From Serratia quinivorans (GTDB taxonomy: Bacteria > Pseudomonadota > Gammaproteobacteria > Enterobacterales > Enterobacteriaceae): a DNA stretch of 64,000 bases. This document shows, piece after piece, positions 56,784 through 64,000 of the stretch (position 1 is its first letter; the number at the start of each line of letters is the position of its first letter). Below the pieces are notes generated by a model, which saw nothing but the letters and a program-made list of their open reading frames with translations, did not search any database and had not been told where the DNA came from. Made by a program: the position numbers and the translations under genes. The stretch covers positions 992,001 to 1,056,000 of the forward strand of contig UGYN01000002.1 in the NCBI GenBank assembly GCA_900457075.1, read 5' to 3'.

Positions 56784-56792
56784 TGTTATAAT
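56784..56792 (+). promoter_or_regulatory. extended -10 promoter element upstream of ppiB
   Basis: TGTTATAAT is a perfect extended -10 (TGnTATAAT). It lies about 140 bases before ppiB, in the cysS-ppiB divergent interval. Confidence 0.5.
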
Positions 56793-56929
56793 ATAACAAT
56801 TATCGTTTTACCACAGCCAGCGTGCGGTTTACCCGCTGCTGACTGATTAAAGGAGATATGTTATAACGGCGGTCTGATTGTTCACTCGATCCTTGTGACA
56901 TCTCAATTCATCTTGTTAGGACTAAAACT

Positions 56930-57424
56930 ATGGTTACTTTCCACACTAATCACGGCGATATCGTTATCAACACCTTTGCCGACAAAGCACCGGTTACCGT
57001 TGAAAACTTCCTGAACTACTGCCGTGAAGGTTTCTACAATAACACCATTTTCCACCGTGTTATCAATGGCTTTATGGTTCAGGGCGGCGGTTTTGAGCCA
57101 GGCATGACCCAGAAAGACACCAAAGCGACTATCAAGAACGAAGCCAACAACGGTCTGAAAAACACCATCGGTACCCTGGCAATGGCTCGCACCAACGATC
57201 CACACTCTGCGACCGCACAGTTCTTCATCAACGTGGCAGACAACGACTTCCTGAACTTCCGCGGCGAAAACGCGCAGGGCTGGGGCTACTGCGTATTTGC
57301 TGAAGTGGTTGAAGGCATGGACGTGGTTAACAAGATCAAAGCGGTGAAAACCGGCCGTAGCGGCATGCACCAGGACGTACCGGTAGAAGACGTCATCGTC
57401 ACTAGCGTTACCGTCAGCGAGTAA
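56930..57424 (+). CDS. ppiB: peptidyl-prolyl cis-trans isomerase B (cyclophilin)
   Basis: 164 residues, as E. coli PpiB. No signal peptide, so cytoplasmic. Cyclophilin motifs [19 protein letters not shown] (catalytic Arg) and [20 protein letters not shown] are present. It stands directly before lpxH (10 bases). Confidence 0.97.
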   Translation: MVTFHTNHGDIVINTFADKAPVTVENFLNYCREGFYNNTIFHRVINGFMVQGGGFEPGMTQKDTKATIKNEANNGLKNTIGTLAMARTNDPHSATAQFFINVADNDFLNFRGENAQGWGYCVFAEVVEGMDVVNKIKAVKTGRSGMHQDVPVEDVIVTSVTVSE

Positions 57425-57434
57425 TCGCGGCTGC

Positions 57435-58157
57435 ATGAACACGCTGTTCATCGCAGATCTGCATTTAAGCGCACAGGAACCGGCAATCACTGCCGGTTTT
57501 CTGCGTTTTTTGCGGCAAGATGCCATTCACGCCGACGCCCTGTACATTCTTGGCGACCTGTTTGAAGCCTGGATCGGTGATGACGATCCCGAGCCACTGC
57601 ACGGCGAAATCGCCACGGCGCTGAAGGCGCTGCAACAGGCTGGCGTGCCCTGCTACTTTATCCACGGCAACCGTGATTTTCTGGTCGGCAAACGCTTTGC
57701 CCGTGCCAGCGGTATGCAACTGCTGCCGGAAGAGCAGGTGCTGAATCTGTATGGCCGAAAAATCCTTATCCTGCATGGCGACACGCTGTGTACCGACGAT
57801 CAGGCCTACCAACAGTTTCGCCGCAAGGTACACAATCCGCTGATCCAAAAACTGTTTCTGGCCATGCCGCTGCGCTGGCGTCTTAAGATCGCGGCCAAAA
57901 TGCGTGCCCGCAGCCAGCAGAGTAACCAGTACAAGTCGGACTCTATTATGGACGTCAATCCACAGGCGGTTGAGCAGGCGATGCTGCGCCACAAGGTTCA
58001 CTGGATGATCCACGGCCACACTCACCGTCCGGCGGTGCATGAATTGGCATTGAGCAACGGCAAGGCCCACCGCGTGGTGCTGGGAGCCTGGCACGTTGAA
58101 GGCTCCATGATCAAAGTCAGTGCCGACGCCGTCGAGCTGATCCAATTCCCGTTCTAA
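57435..58157 (+). CDS. lpxH: UDP-2,3-diacylglucosamine diphosphatase
   Basis: 240 residues. Calcineurin-like metallophosphoesterase motifs: D8-x-H10 (IADLHLS), [23 protein letters not shown] and HGHTHRP. Peripheral inner-membrane enzyme that cleaves UDP-diacylglucosamine to lipid X in lipid A synthesis (Mn-dependent). Probably in one transcript with ppiB. Confidence 0.97.
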   Translation: MNTLFIADLHLSAQEPAITAGFLRFLRQDAIHADALYILGDLFEAWIGDDDPEPLHGEIATALKALQQAGVPCYFIHGNRDFLVGKRFARASGMQLLPEEQVLNLYGRKILILHGDTLCTDDQAYQQFRRKVHNPLIQKLFLAMPLRWRLKIAAKMRARSQQSNQYKSDSIMDVNPQAVEQAMLRHKVHWMIHGHTHRPAVHELALSNGKAHRVVLGAWHVEGSMIKVSADAVELIQFPF

Positions 58158-58214
58158 GTTCCTGACTTGTCGCACAGGTAAAAAAATTCACGCTTTTGGC
58201 AATGAAAACCGGCG

Positions 58215-58230
58215 ACGCAACCGTTTTCCT
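58215..58230. promoter_or_regulatory. PurR box of purEK
   Basis: ACGCAACCGTTTTCCT fits the PurR consensus ACGCAAACGTTTTCNT with one change and lies about 95 bases before purE, at the place of the E. coli purEK operator. A -10-like TATGCT follows near 58247. Confidence 0.85.
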
Positions 58231-58322
58231 CGCCGTGCGCTCATGGTATGCTCTGTGCCCTCATTCGGCCTCCCGCCGCAGGCAACCGGCCGTCGTTTGT
58301 ACAATACAGGAGCCTTACACCC

Positions 58323-58847
58323 ATGGGAGCCAACGCCGCTTCAGCCACCCACGCTGGGGTTAAAATCGCAATTGTAATGGGATCGAAAAGTGACTGGGCC
58401 ACCATGCAGTTTGCCGCCGAAGTCCTGACCTCGCTTGATGTCCCGTTCCATGTCGAAGTCGTTTCCGCTCATCGCACGCCAGACAAGCTGTTCAGCTTTG
58501 CCGAGCAGGCAACTGATAATGGCTTTGACGTGATCATTGCCGGTGCAGGCGGTGCTGCGCATCTGCCGGGCATGCTGGCAGCGAAAACGCTGGTTCCGGT
58601 GCTGGGTGTTCCGGTGCAAAGCGCCGCACTGAGCGGTGTAGACAGCCTGTATTCAATCGTGCAAATGCCGCGCGGTATTCCAGTGGGTACGCTGGCCATC
58701 GGCAAAGCCGGTGCCGCCAATGCTGCCCTGCTGGCAGCACAAATTCTGGCGCTGCACGACGCCGCGCTGGCACAACGCCTGGCCGATTGGCGTCAGGCTC
58801 AAACTGACGAGGTGCTGAACCACCCGGATCCGCGGGAGGAAGCATGA
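58323..58847 (+). CDS. purE: N5-carboxyaminoimidazole ribonucleotide mutase
   Basis: 174 residues from ATG 58323. Class I PurE motifs [32 protein letters not shown] and [13 protein letters not shown]. It moves the carboxylate of N5-CAIR to give CAIR in purine synthesis. It overlaps purK by four bases. Confidence 0.98.
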   Translation: MGANAASATHAGVKIAIVMGSKSDWATMQFAAEVLTSLDVPFHVEVVSAHRTPDKLFSFAEQATDNGFDVIIAGAGGAAHLPGMLAAKTLVPVLGVPVQSAALSGVDSLYSIVQMPRGIPVGTLAIGKAGAANAALLAAQILALHDAALAQRLADWRQAQTDEVLNHPDPREEA

Positions 58848-59911
58848 AGCCGGTTTGCGTACTGGGCAACGGCCAGTTAGGGCGCATGCTACGCCAGGCC
58901 GGTGAACCGCTGGGCATCGCCGTGTACCCGGTAGGCCTCGACGCCGAACCGGAAGCCGTGCCCTACCAGAACAGCGTGATCACCGCCGAAATCGAACGCT
59001 GGCCGGAAACCGCGCTGACGCGCGAACTGGCAACCCACAACAGCTTCGTCAACCGTGATATTTTCCCGCGTCTGGCAGATCGCCTGACGCAAAAGCAGTT
59101 GCTCGACCAACTTGGTCTGGCCACCGCGCCGTGGCAACTGCTGGCTGACGCCGCCGAATGGCCACAGGTGTTCGCGACTCTGGGTGAACTGGCGATCGTC
59201 AAACGTCGCGTTGGCGGTTACGACGGCCGCGGCCAGTGGCGTTTACGCCCTGGGCAAGAAGCCGAATTGCCGGCCGATGCCTATGGCGAATGTATCGTCG
59301 AGCAAGGGATTAACTTCTCCGGTGAGGTGTCGCTGGTTGGCGCACGCGGGCATGACGGTCAGTCGGTGTTCTATCCGCTGACCCATAACCTGCATGAAGA
59401 AGGCATTCTGCGCACCAGCGTGGCACTGCCGCAGCCCAACCCTGCCCTGCAACAGCAGGCGGAACAAATGCTGACGGCCATCCTTGATGAGCTGAACTAC
59501 GTCGGCGTGATGGCGATGGAGTGCTTTATCGTTGGCGATCGCCTGTTGATTAACGAGCTGGCCCCCCGGGTACACAACAGTGGCCACTGGACGCAGAACG
59601 GCGCGTCTATCAGCCAGTTCGAACTGCATCTGCGCGCTATTCTCGCCCTGCCGCTGCCGAAACCGGTAGTGAGCACACCGTCGGTGATGGTCAACCTGAT
59701 TGGCACCGCAGTGAATCCGCAATGGCTGGCGTTACCGCTGGTGCATCTGCACTGGTATGAGAAAGAGGTGCGTGAAGGTCGCAAGGTCGGGCACCTGAAC
59801 CTGAACGATCCTGACGCCGCTGCGCTGCTGCAGACCTTGCAGGCACTGGCACCGCTGCTGCCGAGCGAATACCAAAGCGGTCTTGCCTGGGCGCAGCAAA
59901 AGCTGGCTTAA
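58844..59911 (+). CDS. purK: N5-carboxyaminoimidazole ribonucleotide synthase
   Basis: 355 residues. ATP-grasp enzyme making N5-CAIR from AIR, bicarbonate and ATP. Visible: [44 protein letters not shown] and [14 protein letters not shown]. It is translated from the overlapping ATGA at the purE stop; purE and purK act in succession. Confidence 0.98.
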   Translation: MKPVCVLGNGQLGRMLRQAGEPLGIAVYPVGLDAEPEAVPYQNSVITAEIERWPETALTRELATHNSFVNRDIFPRLADRLTQKQLLDQLGLATAPWQLLADAAEWPQVFATLGELAIVKRRVGGYDGRGQWRLRPGQEAELPADAYGECIVEQGINFSGEVSLVGARGHDGQSVFYPLTHNLHEEGILRTSVALPQPNPALQQQAEQMLTAILDELNYVGVMAMECFIVGDRLLINELAPRVHNSGHWTQNGASISQFELHLRAILALPLPKPVVSTPSVMVNLIGTAVNPQWLALPLVHLHWYEKEVREGRKVGHLNLNDPDAAALLQTLQALAPLLPSEYQSGLAWAQQKLA

Positions 59912-59940
59912 GCGTTTCCCCTTGCCAAAAGTTGTTTCAT

Positions 59941-60015
59941 GGTAGGGGCGCTGCATGCCGCGCCCTATCATATAATCAACGGGTTAAGTCGGGGCGAACA
60001 TGTTCGCCCCCTACC
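59941..60015. repeat. intergenic palindromic repeat
   Basis: A 20-bp perfect palindrome (GGGGCGAACA and its complement, 59991-60010) lies inside a larger inverted pair GGTAGGGGCG (59941) / CGCCCCCTACC (60005). The two could fold into alternative hairpins between convergent purK and galE and end both transcripts. The wording is of the GTAGGGGCG-type repeat dispersed in enterobacterial genomes (recalled, not checked). Confidence 0.7.
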
Positions 60016-60038
60016 GGTTTAGCCTTTATGCAGGTTTG

Positions 60039-61055
60039 TTAACGGCGATAGCCCTGCGGATTTTTGCTTTGCCAGTTCCAGGTATCACGCATCATCACGT
60101 CAAGCCCGCGCTGCACTTGCCAGCCCAGCTCCTGTTTTGCCAACCCGGCATCAGCCCAGAAGGCAGGCAGGTCGCCCGCACGGCGCGGTAAAATCTGATA
60201 AGGAATGGTCACGCCCGAGGCTTTTTCAAACGCCCGCACCATTTCCAGCACCGAATAACCGACCCCGGAACCCAGGTTATAGGCTTTAAACCCGGCAATC
60301 TGCGCTAAATGATCCATCGCCGCCAGATGGCCCTGCGCCACATCCATCACGTGAATGTAGTCGCGCACGCCCGTGCCGTCTTTGGTTGGATAGTCGCCGC
60401 CAAACACGCTCAGAGTTTCCCGCTGACCGATGGCCACCTGCGCGATATAAGGCAGCAGATTATTGGGGATGCCACTCGGGTCTTCGCCAATCAGGCCCGA
60501 CTCATGTGCGCCTACCGGGTTGAAGTAGCGCAGCGCGATAATCGAAAATGCCGGTTCAGCCCTGGCAAAGTCCTGCAGGACCTGCTCCACCATCCATTTG
60601 GAAGTGCCGTAAGGGCTGGTAGTGCCGCCAATCGGCATGTCTTCCCGGTAAGGTACCGGCGCATGTTCGCCGTACACCGTGGCGGAAGAGCTGAAGATAA
60701 ACTGATGGACTCCCGCCTCGCGCATCGCCTCCAGCAACACCAAGGTACCGGCCACGTTATTCTGATAGTACTCCAGCGGTTTTTGGGTGGACTCCCCCAC
60801 CGCCTTCAGGCCGGCAAAGTGGATCACCGAGGTAACGTTGTTTTCCTCAAAGATACGCTTCAGGCAACCGGCATCCTGTACATCTCCCCGATAAAACGTC
60901 GCGGCCCTGCCCGTCAGTTGCTCGACGCGGCGCAAAGACTCTTCGGACGCGTTGATCAAATTATCCAGCACTACCACATCTTCACCACGTTCCAGCAAAG
61001 CCAGCACCGTATGTGAACCAATGTAGCCGGCGCCGCCGGTCACCAGAATAGACAT
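60039..61055 (-). CDS. galE: UDP-glucose 4-epimerase
   Basis: 338 residues, as E. coli GalE. Short-chain dehydrogenase fold with GGAGYIGSH, the catalytic serine in FSSSATVYGE and YGTSKWM (Tyr-x3-Lys). It interconverts UDP-galactose and UDP-glucose. Here it is not followed by galT and galK; instead it neighbours a galactose-type porter. Confidence 0.97.
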   Translation of the reverse strand: MSILVTGGAGYIGSHTVLALLERGEDVVVLDNLINASEESLRRVEQLTGRAATFYRGDVQDAGCLKRIFEENNVTSVIHFAGLKAVGESTQKPLEYYQNNVAGTLVLLEAMREAGVHQFIFSSSATVYGEHAPVPYREDMPIGGTTSPYGTSKWMVEQVLQDFARAEPAFSIIALRYFNPVGAHESGLIGEDPSGIPNNLLPYIAQVAIGQRETLSVFGGDYPTKDGTGVRDYIHVMDVAQGHLAAMDHLAQIAGFKAYNLGSGVGYSVLEMVRAFEKASGVTIPYQILPRRAGDLPAFWADAGLAKQELGWQVQRGLDVMMRDTWNWQSKNPQGYRR

Positions 61056-61126
61056 AATTTCCCCTTAATCAGTGTCAGGAGCGAAAGCCCGCCGTATCAG
61101 CGGGCCTCGCGTGCCTGGCTTACCGC

Positions 61127-62533
61127 TCAGCGTGAACCAATGTTACGTAACGGTTTACCGGCCATCAGATTGCGTTCGATATGTTCCAGAGAGATATTTT
61201 TGGTTTCCGGGATCAACGCCAGCGTGATGAAGATAAACACCAGGTTGAGCGCCGCATAGACCCAGAAGGTATAGGCGCTGCCCAGCGAATTAAGCATAGT
61301 CAGGAAGGTCGCCCCGACGATCATGTTGGCGATCCAGTTGGTGGCAGTGGAACAGGTGATACCAAAGTCACGGCCTTTCAGCGGTTGGATCTCAGAACAC
61401 AGCACCCAAATCAGTGGGCCGGCGCTCATGGCAAAACCGACAATAAACATCAGCAACATGATAACGGCGAAGTATTGCTCGGCAGGCGAACTCATCCCCA
61501 CATGCATCATCGTCCCCAGGGCCCCCATGCCCACCGCCATGACGATAAAGCCCAGCGTCAGCGTCGGTTTACGGCCCCAGCGGTCAACCAGCCCAATGGC
61601 GATGAAGGTGGCCAGCACGTTAACCAGGCCAACGATCACCGTACCCCACATCTGCTGTGCGGTACTGGCAAAACCCGCCAGACCAAAAATCTTCGGCGCG
61701 TAATACATGATGACGTTCATACCGGTGAACTGTTGCATCACCTGCAGCAATACGCCGAGAAAAACGGCACGACGGAAGTTTTTATTGTCTTTAAACAGCG
61801 ACCAGCCGCTCTGTTTCAGCTTGAGGCTCTCACGAATTTCATTCAGTTCATGCTGCGCCTGGGCGCTGCTGTCACGCAGTTTCTCCAATACCTGACGCGC
61901 CTGCTCATGGCGGTTACGCGAAGCCAGCCAGCGTGGGCTATCCGGCAGGAAGAACACCCCAACCAGCAGCAGCACGGCAGGAATGGTGATCACCCCCAGC
62001 ATCCAGCGCCAGGCACCGGTGTAACTGAACGCGGTATCCGACAGATAAGCCGCCAGGATGCCGATGGTAATCATCAGCTGATACATGGAAATCATGCTGC
62101 CGCGAATTTTTTCCGGCGCGATTTCAGACAGGTAAATGGGCGCCGTATAGGATGCGACACCCACCGCCAGTCCGAGCAGAATGCGCGACACCAACAAGAC
62201 TTCAACGTTAGGCGCTGCCGCTGAGCATAAGGATCCCAGCACGAACAGCACGGCGCCAATCATCAGGCTGTATTTACGCCCGATGCGGAAGTTCATCCAA
62301 CCACTGCCCACGGCACCGACCGCAGCGCCAAACATCATAGAGCTGACCACCCACTCCTGCTGGGAACTGGTCATATGAAACGAATCGGTGATAAACGGCA
62401 GAGCCCCCGCAATAACGCCGATATCCAGACCAAACAGCAGTCCGGCCAGTGCGGCCAAAAAACAGACGAAGAAAGTCATGCCTGCATTGCTTTGGCTATT
62501 CTCAGCCGCCGACACTTTGACGGTAGTACTCAT
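61127..62533 (-). CDS. galP: sugar:H+ symporter, GalP-like
   Basis: 468 residues, twelve-helix major facilitator of the sugar porter family. Signatures: [83 protein letters not shown] and [20 protein letters not shown]. The C-terminus (ERNLMxGxxLRxIG) is that of GalP rather than AraE. It imports galactose (and glucose) with a proton. GalR and CRP sites lie upstream, which supports the call. Confidence 0.92.
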   Translation of the reverse strand: MSTTVKVSAAENSQSNAGMTFFVCFLAALAGLLFGLDIGVIAGALPFITDSFHMTSSQQEWVVSSMMFGAAVGAVGSGWMNFRIGRKYSLMIGAVLFVLGSLCSAAAPNVEVLLVSRILLGLAVGVASYTAPIYLSEIAPEKIRGSMISMYQLMITIGILAAYLSDTAFSYTGAWRWMLGVITIPAVLLLVGVFFLPDSPRWLASRNRHEQARQVLEKLRDSSAQAQHELNEIRESLKLKQSGWSLFKDNKNFRRAVFLGVLLQVMQQFTGMNVIMYYAPKIFGLAGFASTAQQMWGTVIVGLVNVLATFIAIGLVDRWGRKPTLTLGFIVMAVGMGALGTMMHVGMSSPAEQYFAVIMLLMFIVGFAMSAGPLIWVLCSEIQPLKGRDFGITCSTATNWIANMIVGATFLTMLNSLGSAYTFWVYAALNLVFIFITLALIPETKNISLEHIERNLMAGKPLRNIGSR

Positions 62534-62595
62534 ACTGCCTCCAATCGATAACGTTCTTAAGTTGCCGTTATGATAGGAGGCAATCCGTCAGAGGT

Positions 62596-62615
62596 AAGTG
62601 AGTGCGATCACATTA
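62596..62615. promoter_or_regulatory. CRP-binding site upstream of galP
   Basis: AAGTGAGTGCGATCACATTA matches TGTGA-N6-TCACA with one change in the left arm. It abuts the GalR operator, as in gal regulation of E. coli. Confidence 0.75.
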
Positions 62616-62631
62616 GTGGAAACGATTACAC
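62616..62631. promoter_or_regulatory. GalR/GalS operator
   Basis: GTGGAAACGATTACAC fits the 16-bp GalR consensus GTGNAANCGNTTNCAC at every defined position, about 85 bases before the galP start. Confidence 0.85.
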
Positions 62632-62929
62632 AACTTTATCTTAATCAGCATAAAAGCCAGATCAACACAAAACAGTAAAAAACCCTTGATTAAGAAAGAC
62701 AATAATCTCATTCACTGCTTTAAAATGAAGACAACCGCAACATATTATTACCATATTGCAGGGCGTCCATTTTAATAACCCCCAATTAAATGTAACCGAT
62801 ATCACACCACAAACGTCCGAACGCCGTGGATAAAAGATTGGTGATTGGGGGGAAACGAAGGTCAGATAAGAGGGAAATAGCGATCGTTGTTCGGCTGGCC
62901 CGGTAACCTGGGCCAGCTTGATATGTGAG

Positions 62930-64000
62930 TTAACCGTCGTAACTGCGGAACAGCGCCTGCCCGCGCAGCAAGCGCACGCCCAGCCAGCCACCGCACAGCG
63001 ACAGCAACAACGCACTGAGTAGCGGCAGTGCCCACCACAGCACCGGTGTTGGCGCCCATGGGAAGTCAAATACCTGGCTTTGCAGCAACCACAGTGCCGC
63101 TTCTGCCCCCACTGCGGCGGCAATGCCCGCCACCAGCCCCAGCAGGGCAAACTCACACCACAGCGTGCTGCGCAACAGGCGCTTGCCGGCACCGAGCGTG
63201 CGGTACACCACCAGTTCCTGACGCCGCTGACGCATACCCACCTGCACCTGCGCCATCAGCAACAAACCGCCGCAGAGCACCACCAGCACCACCATCACCT
63301 CCAGCGCGCGGCTCACCTGCTGCAGCACACCGCCCACCTGTTTGAGGATCGAACCTATATCCAGCAGGCTGAGCGTCGGGAACTGGCGATTAAGCTGGGT
63401 CAGCATCTGCCCGTCCCCGTCGTAACGGAAACTGGTGAGCCAGGTTTGCGGCTGACCATCCAGCGCACCCGGCGGGAAGATGAAGTAGAAGTTCGGTTTC
63501 AGGCTTTCCCAATCCACCTGGCGCAGGCTGGTGACCCTGGCGCTGAACGACTGGGTATCGCCGCTGAAGGTCAGCGTATCGCCCAGTTTGATTTTGAGTC
63601 GTCCGGCAATGCCCTGATCCATCGACACCTCGCCGGCTTTCGGCGGCCAACTGCCTGCCAGCAATGGATTGTGCGCCGGCAGCTCTGCCAGCCAGGTCAG
63701 GTTCAGCTCACGATTCACCGCCTCGCCGCCCGGATCGTCCTCATGCACCCGTTCGGTCGCCACCTGCTGGTTAATCTCGGCCAGGCGCACGCGGACAATG
63801 GGATAGTAGGTTTCCGGTTTAATTTGATGCTGTTGCAGGAAGGTTTTCACCTGTGGTACCTGCGCCTCAGTCATGTTCAGCAGGAAGTAATTCGGGCTGT
63901 CCGGTGGCAGTTGCTGCTGCCAACGCTCAAGCAGATCGCCACGCAGCACCAGCAGTAACGCCAGCAACATAAACGACAGCGAGAAAGCCGCCAGTTGGCT
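62930..64000 (-). CDS. ybbP: YbbP-like ABC transporter permease, C-terminal part (runs off the window)
   Basis: The frame is open to the window edge (SQLAAFSLSFMLLALLLVLR); about 356 residues are visible. Features: a large periplasmic domain (GSWPPKAGEVSMDQGIAGRL) and the FtsX-type C-terminal permease segments (ALEVMVVLVVLCGGLLLMAQ and ELVVYRTLGAGKRLL). YbbP works with the ATPase YbbA in an ABC3-type export or lipid-handling complex in the inner membrane, not characterised in detail. The start lies beyond 64000. Confidence 0.9.
   Translation of the reverse strand, partial: SQLAAFSLSFMLLALLLVLRGDLLERWQQQLPPDSPNYFLLNMTEAQVPQVKTFLQQHQIKPETYYPIVRVRLAEINQQVATERVHEDDPGGEAVNRELNLTWLAELPAHNPLLAGSWPPKAGEVSMDQGIAGRLKIKLGDTLTFSGDTQSFSARVTSLRQVDWESLKPNFYFIFPPGALDGQPQTWLTSFRYDGDGQMLTQLNRQFPTLSLLDIGSILKQVGGVLQQVSRALEVMVVLVVLCGGLLLMAQVQVGMRQRRQELVVYRTLGAGKRLLRSTLWCEFALLGLVAGIAAAVGAEAALWLLQSQVFDFPWAPTPVLWWALPLLSALLLSLCGGWLGVRLLRGQALFRSYDG

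Noticed and set aside
61181..62224. Long plus-strand ORF (347 codons) opposite galP
   Set aside because: His/Gln-rich antisense translation of a clear transporter gene; typical GC-rich shadow frame.
62894..62917. Hairpin after ybbP as a terminator
   Set aside because: An 8-bp stem is present, but no T-tract follows on the minus strand, so termination cannot be claimed.
63080..63958. Plus-strand ORF of 292 codons opposite ybbP
   Set aside because: Antisense shadow, rich in His and Gln, with no start signals.

Overview
The window is a chromosomal segment of an enterobacterium, most likely Serratia or a close relative (inference). The right end carries the enterobacterial core order argU - folD - ybcJ - cysS - ppiB - lpxH - purE - purK, then galE, a galP-type sugar porter and a ybbP-type permease. 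Lengths and motifs there match E. coli K-12 proteins closely. The left end (1-3,100) is also chromosome-like: a LysR regulator divergent from an aldo/keto reductase, a tiny zinc-ribbon gene and a decayed glycosyltransferase fragment.

From 3,250 to 10,650 lies an AT-richer accessory redox block: an AraC-type regulator, a FrnE-like DsbA-family thioredoxin, a zinc-free MDR reductase, an Old Yellow Enzyme, a GXWXG/DUF4334 protein and a zinc aryl-alcohol-type dehydrogenase. Two near-identical 41-bp repeats, each with two direct half-sites 21 bp apart, sit upstream of the two reductase groups. They look like AraC-type operators.

From 10,658 to 53,205 two mobile elements sit in tandem in the 3' end of tRNA-Arg(TCT) (argU). 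The intact tRNA gene is at 53,129-53,205 (minus strand), and 3'-end copies lie at 25,232 and 10,658. Element 1 (10.66-25.23 kb) is a decayed mosaic with a P22-like integrase, excisionase and AlpA regulators, two clusters of TTGGTTCA iterons, the last 112 residues of a replication protein, a HicB/HicA pair and a minus-strand block of phage tail genes broken by many single-base frameshifts. Element 2 (25.23-53.13 kb) has its own P4-type integrase, an inovirus Gp2-like (YagK/YfjJ) protein and a catalytically dead resolvase-like protein. It then carries a large defence operon and ends in a CP4-57/CP4-44-like module: YfjP-type GTPase, WYL regulator, ArdB/KlcA antirestriction protein, RadC-like protein, DUF5983, CbtA/CbeA toxin-antitoxin, DUF957 and a deleted DUF4942 gene.

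The most interesting system is the minus-strand operon at 45.1-33.35 kb: a small HTH-like gene behind a perfect 22-bp palindrome, a SNF2-type helicase with a C-terminal DUF3883-like domain, a PtuA-like ATPase, a PtuB-like HNH nuclease, a DUF1156 DNA methyltransferase and a DUF499 ATPase. The Septu-like ATPase/nuclease pair is embedded, with a 4-base overlap and very short gaps, inside a DUF499/DUF1156/helicase methylation-type defence cassette. A 605-residue protein of unknown family lies just beyond it, behind an IS3-family remnant. The whole reading was done by eye; no database search was run.
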